Source: Bugula neritina
Lineage: Eukaryota; Bryozoa; Gymnolaemata; Cheilostomatida; Bugulidae
DNA: 64,000 bases
NCBI GenBank assembly: GCA_964035545.1
Contig: OZ037771.1
Span: 8,108,408-8,172,407 of the forward strand
Reading direction: 5' to 3'
Shown: positions 62,842-64,000 of the stretch, piece after piece
Layout of the letters: the number at the start of each line of letters is the position of its first letter
Position numbering within the stretch: position 1 is the first letter of the stretch
Translations under genes and position numbers: made by a program
The notes under the pieces: generated by a model
What the model was told of the DNA's origin: nothing
The model's database searches: none
Seen by the model: the letters and a program-made list of their open reading frames with translations, nothing else

Positions 62842-63402
62842 AATTTCAGAAATTCTACATTGATTAGTGTACATGCTTAGGTATTCAGGGTATTTATTGT
62901 GTCTCTATGCTGTATTGTAGGCCATTTATGTAAAGTTGCTGTATTTTGTAGTTCCATTAAGTTTTTGTTTATTATAAAAACACATTTCATGAGGTTTTGT
63001 TTTGAAACATTATTAGGAGTTGTCTTTCATCTTCAGCTCAATAATAGGTGCAGGTATATAGGAAACATATTTTTAAAGTGAAAACTAGAAATTTGCCATT
63101 AAGTGGCGTTAACAAACAGAAAAGTCAATGGGAAAACCTTGTAAAAATATCATTTAGTAGTCATGTGGTATTCGAGCCTCACAAACAAATATTCAAACAT
63201 TTTAGTTTTTGTCTTCTTAGTGTTATCTATTCGACCTAAATGAATTTCTAGTTTTTGTTCAACATGGTAATTCAAATACATTGAATTTCATGTGTCCTTT
63301 AACTTTTTGCATAATTTCCTAAAAGGGACAGCAACGAAAAGCTCTGGCAAGTTGTCTATTGTAGAAATTTTAAATGATATAATCAATATTATGCTTTTAA
63401 TT

Positions 63403-63466
<64 letters not shown>

Positions 63467-64000
63467 CCCATTACAATATATTCTCTTGGAACTTAGGATA
63501 GAATTTGGTTGTTGTATTACTATAAACAGTGAGTTTGTATAAATACCATTTATAAACATCTTTAATATTTTGTTGATTGCATTTTAATCAATAAAATTAG
63601 TTGCATAAAATTAACCCATAATTATATTAATTTTTTTCTATCTCTTTAAACTCAACTTTAACATGGAGCATTTAGTTTATATCGCAACTCTGTTTCCACG
63701 GTGCCAGTATTTGTTGTTACAATAAAATCTCTCTACATGAGGCTAGTAATGTCTGTATGTATTTGTAAATTAAGTTATTCACTGTAGAGTGACTTGATGC
63801 TTTGTAATAGAGAATTGTATCAGCTACAGATTCTCTTAGCACATCTCAATAGCCAATCCTAAAAACCTTGGTTTGAGTTGTTCTAGCAAAAGTTTAACTA
63901 AATTTTGGCAACTTTGGCTTTTGTTAAATTAGCATGTCAAGTGGAAATTATAGGCCAGTAATTTATTCAGTTCCTGTTTTTAATTGTGGAAAAGGAAACT
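62842..64000. other. 3' flank of FXN
   Basis: AT-rich with candidate polyadenylation signals and a TA microsatellite. No further exon is seen; short ORFs lack motifs. Confidence 0.55.
63404..63464. repeat. TA microsatellite
   Basis: About 30 uninterrupted AT units. Confidence 0.95.

Overview
The window is animal nuclear DNA: AT-rich, with split genes, GT-AG introns of a few hundred to about 1,100 bases, and many transposons. Two genes are recognised with complete exon models. INTS6 (Integrator complex subunit 6, minus strand, 17 exons, 928 aa) lies at 46,803-56,729. FXN (frataxin, plus strand, 3 exons, 195 aa) lies at 61,262-62,841. The mix of genes (a RING/B-box gene pair, secreted JmjC/EF-hand oxygenase copies, invertebrate-type LINE and Gypsy elements) suggests a marine invertebrate, perhaps a sponge or another early-branching animal. 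The species cannot be fixed from the sequence.

Left part, 1-10,745: nested transposons. An old plus-strand LTR retrotransposon (5' LTR 661-929, gag remnant from 1,002) was hit twice. A 1.17-kb terminal-inverted-repeat element (1,013-2,181) sits inside its gag with a 9-bp target duplication. A 7.5-kb Gypsy element on the minus strand (3,096-10,634) has two 408-bp LTRs, a GTAT duplication and a tRNA-Leu-type primer site. Its gag and pol are almost complete, but each carries one TGA stop.

Middle, 10,931-43,979: two paralogous RING/B-box/coiled-coil/beta-propeller-like genes with the same 7-exon structure, in opposite orientation. The plus-strand copy is intact (593 aa). The minus-strand copy has a 2-base frameshift. 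They flank a tandem array (16,068-37,250) of four units of about 5.1-6 kb. Each unit holds a secreted JmjC-domain oxygenase gene, by my reconstruction a 10-exon, roughly 441-aa protein with signal peptide, JmjC core, EF-hand and C-terminal PDEL. Every copy here is broken in a different way. Between them sits an unrecognised 4-exon gene for a 119-aa protein, intact in three of its four copies. Copies 1 and 4 of the JmjC gene share a LINE fragment that replaces the same internal stretch.

Right part, 43,980-64,000: intergenic DNA, INTS6, a 4.5-kb repeat-rich intergenic region with a second 9-bp-duplication element and a tRNA-derived SINE, then FXN. INTS6 introns carry a perfect-ended foldback element and several minisatellites that begin at or next to splice sites.

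The most unusual signals are: (1) minisatellites whose repeat unit is or abuts a 5' splice site, seen independently in INTS6 and in the JmjC remnants; (2) a pair of non-autonomous elements with 9-bp duplications and tandem 16-18-bp motifs inside their inverted repeats; (3) the array where an enzyme gene decays while an unknown small gene between its copies stays open.
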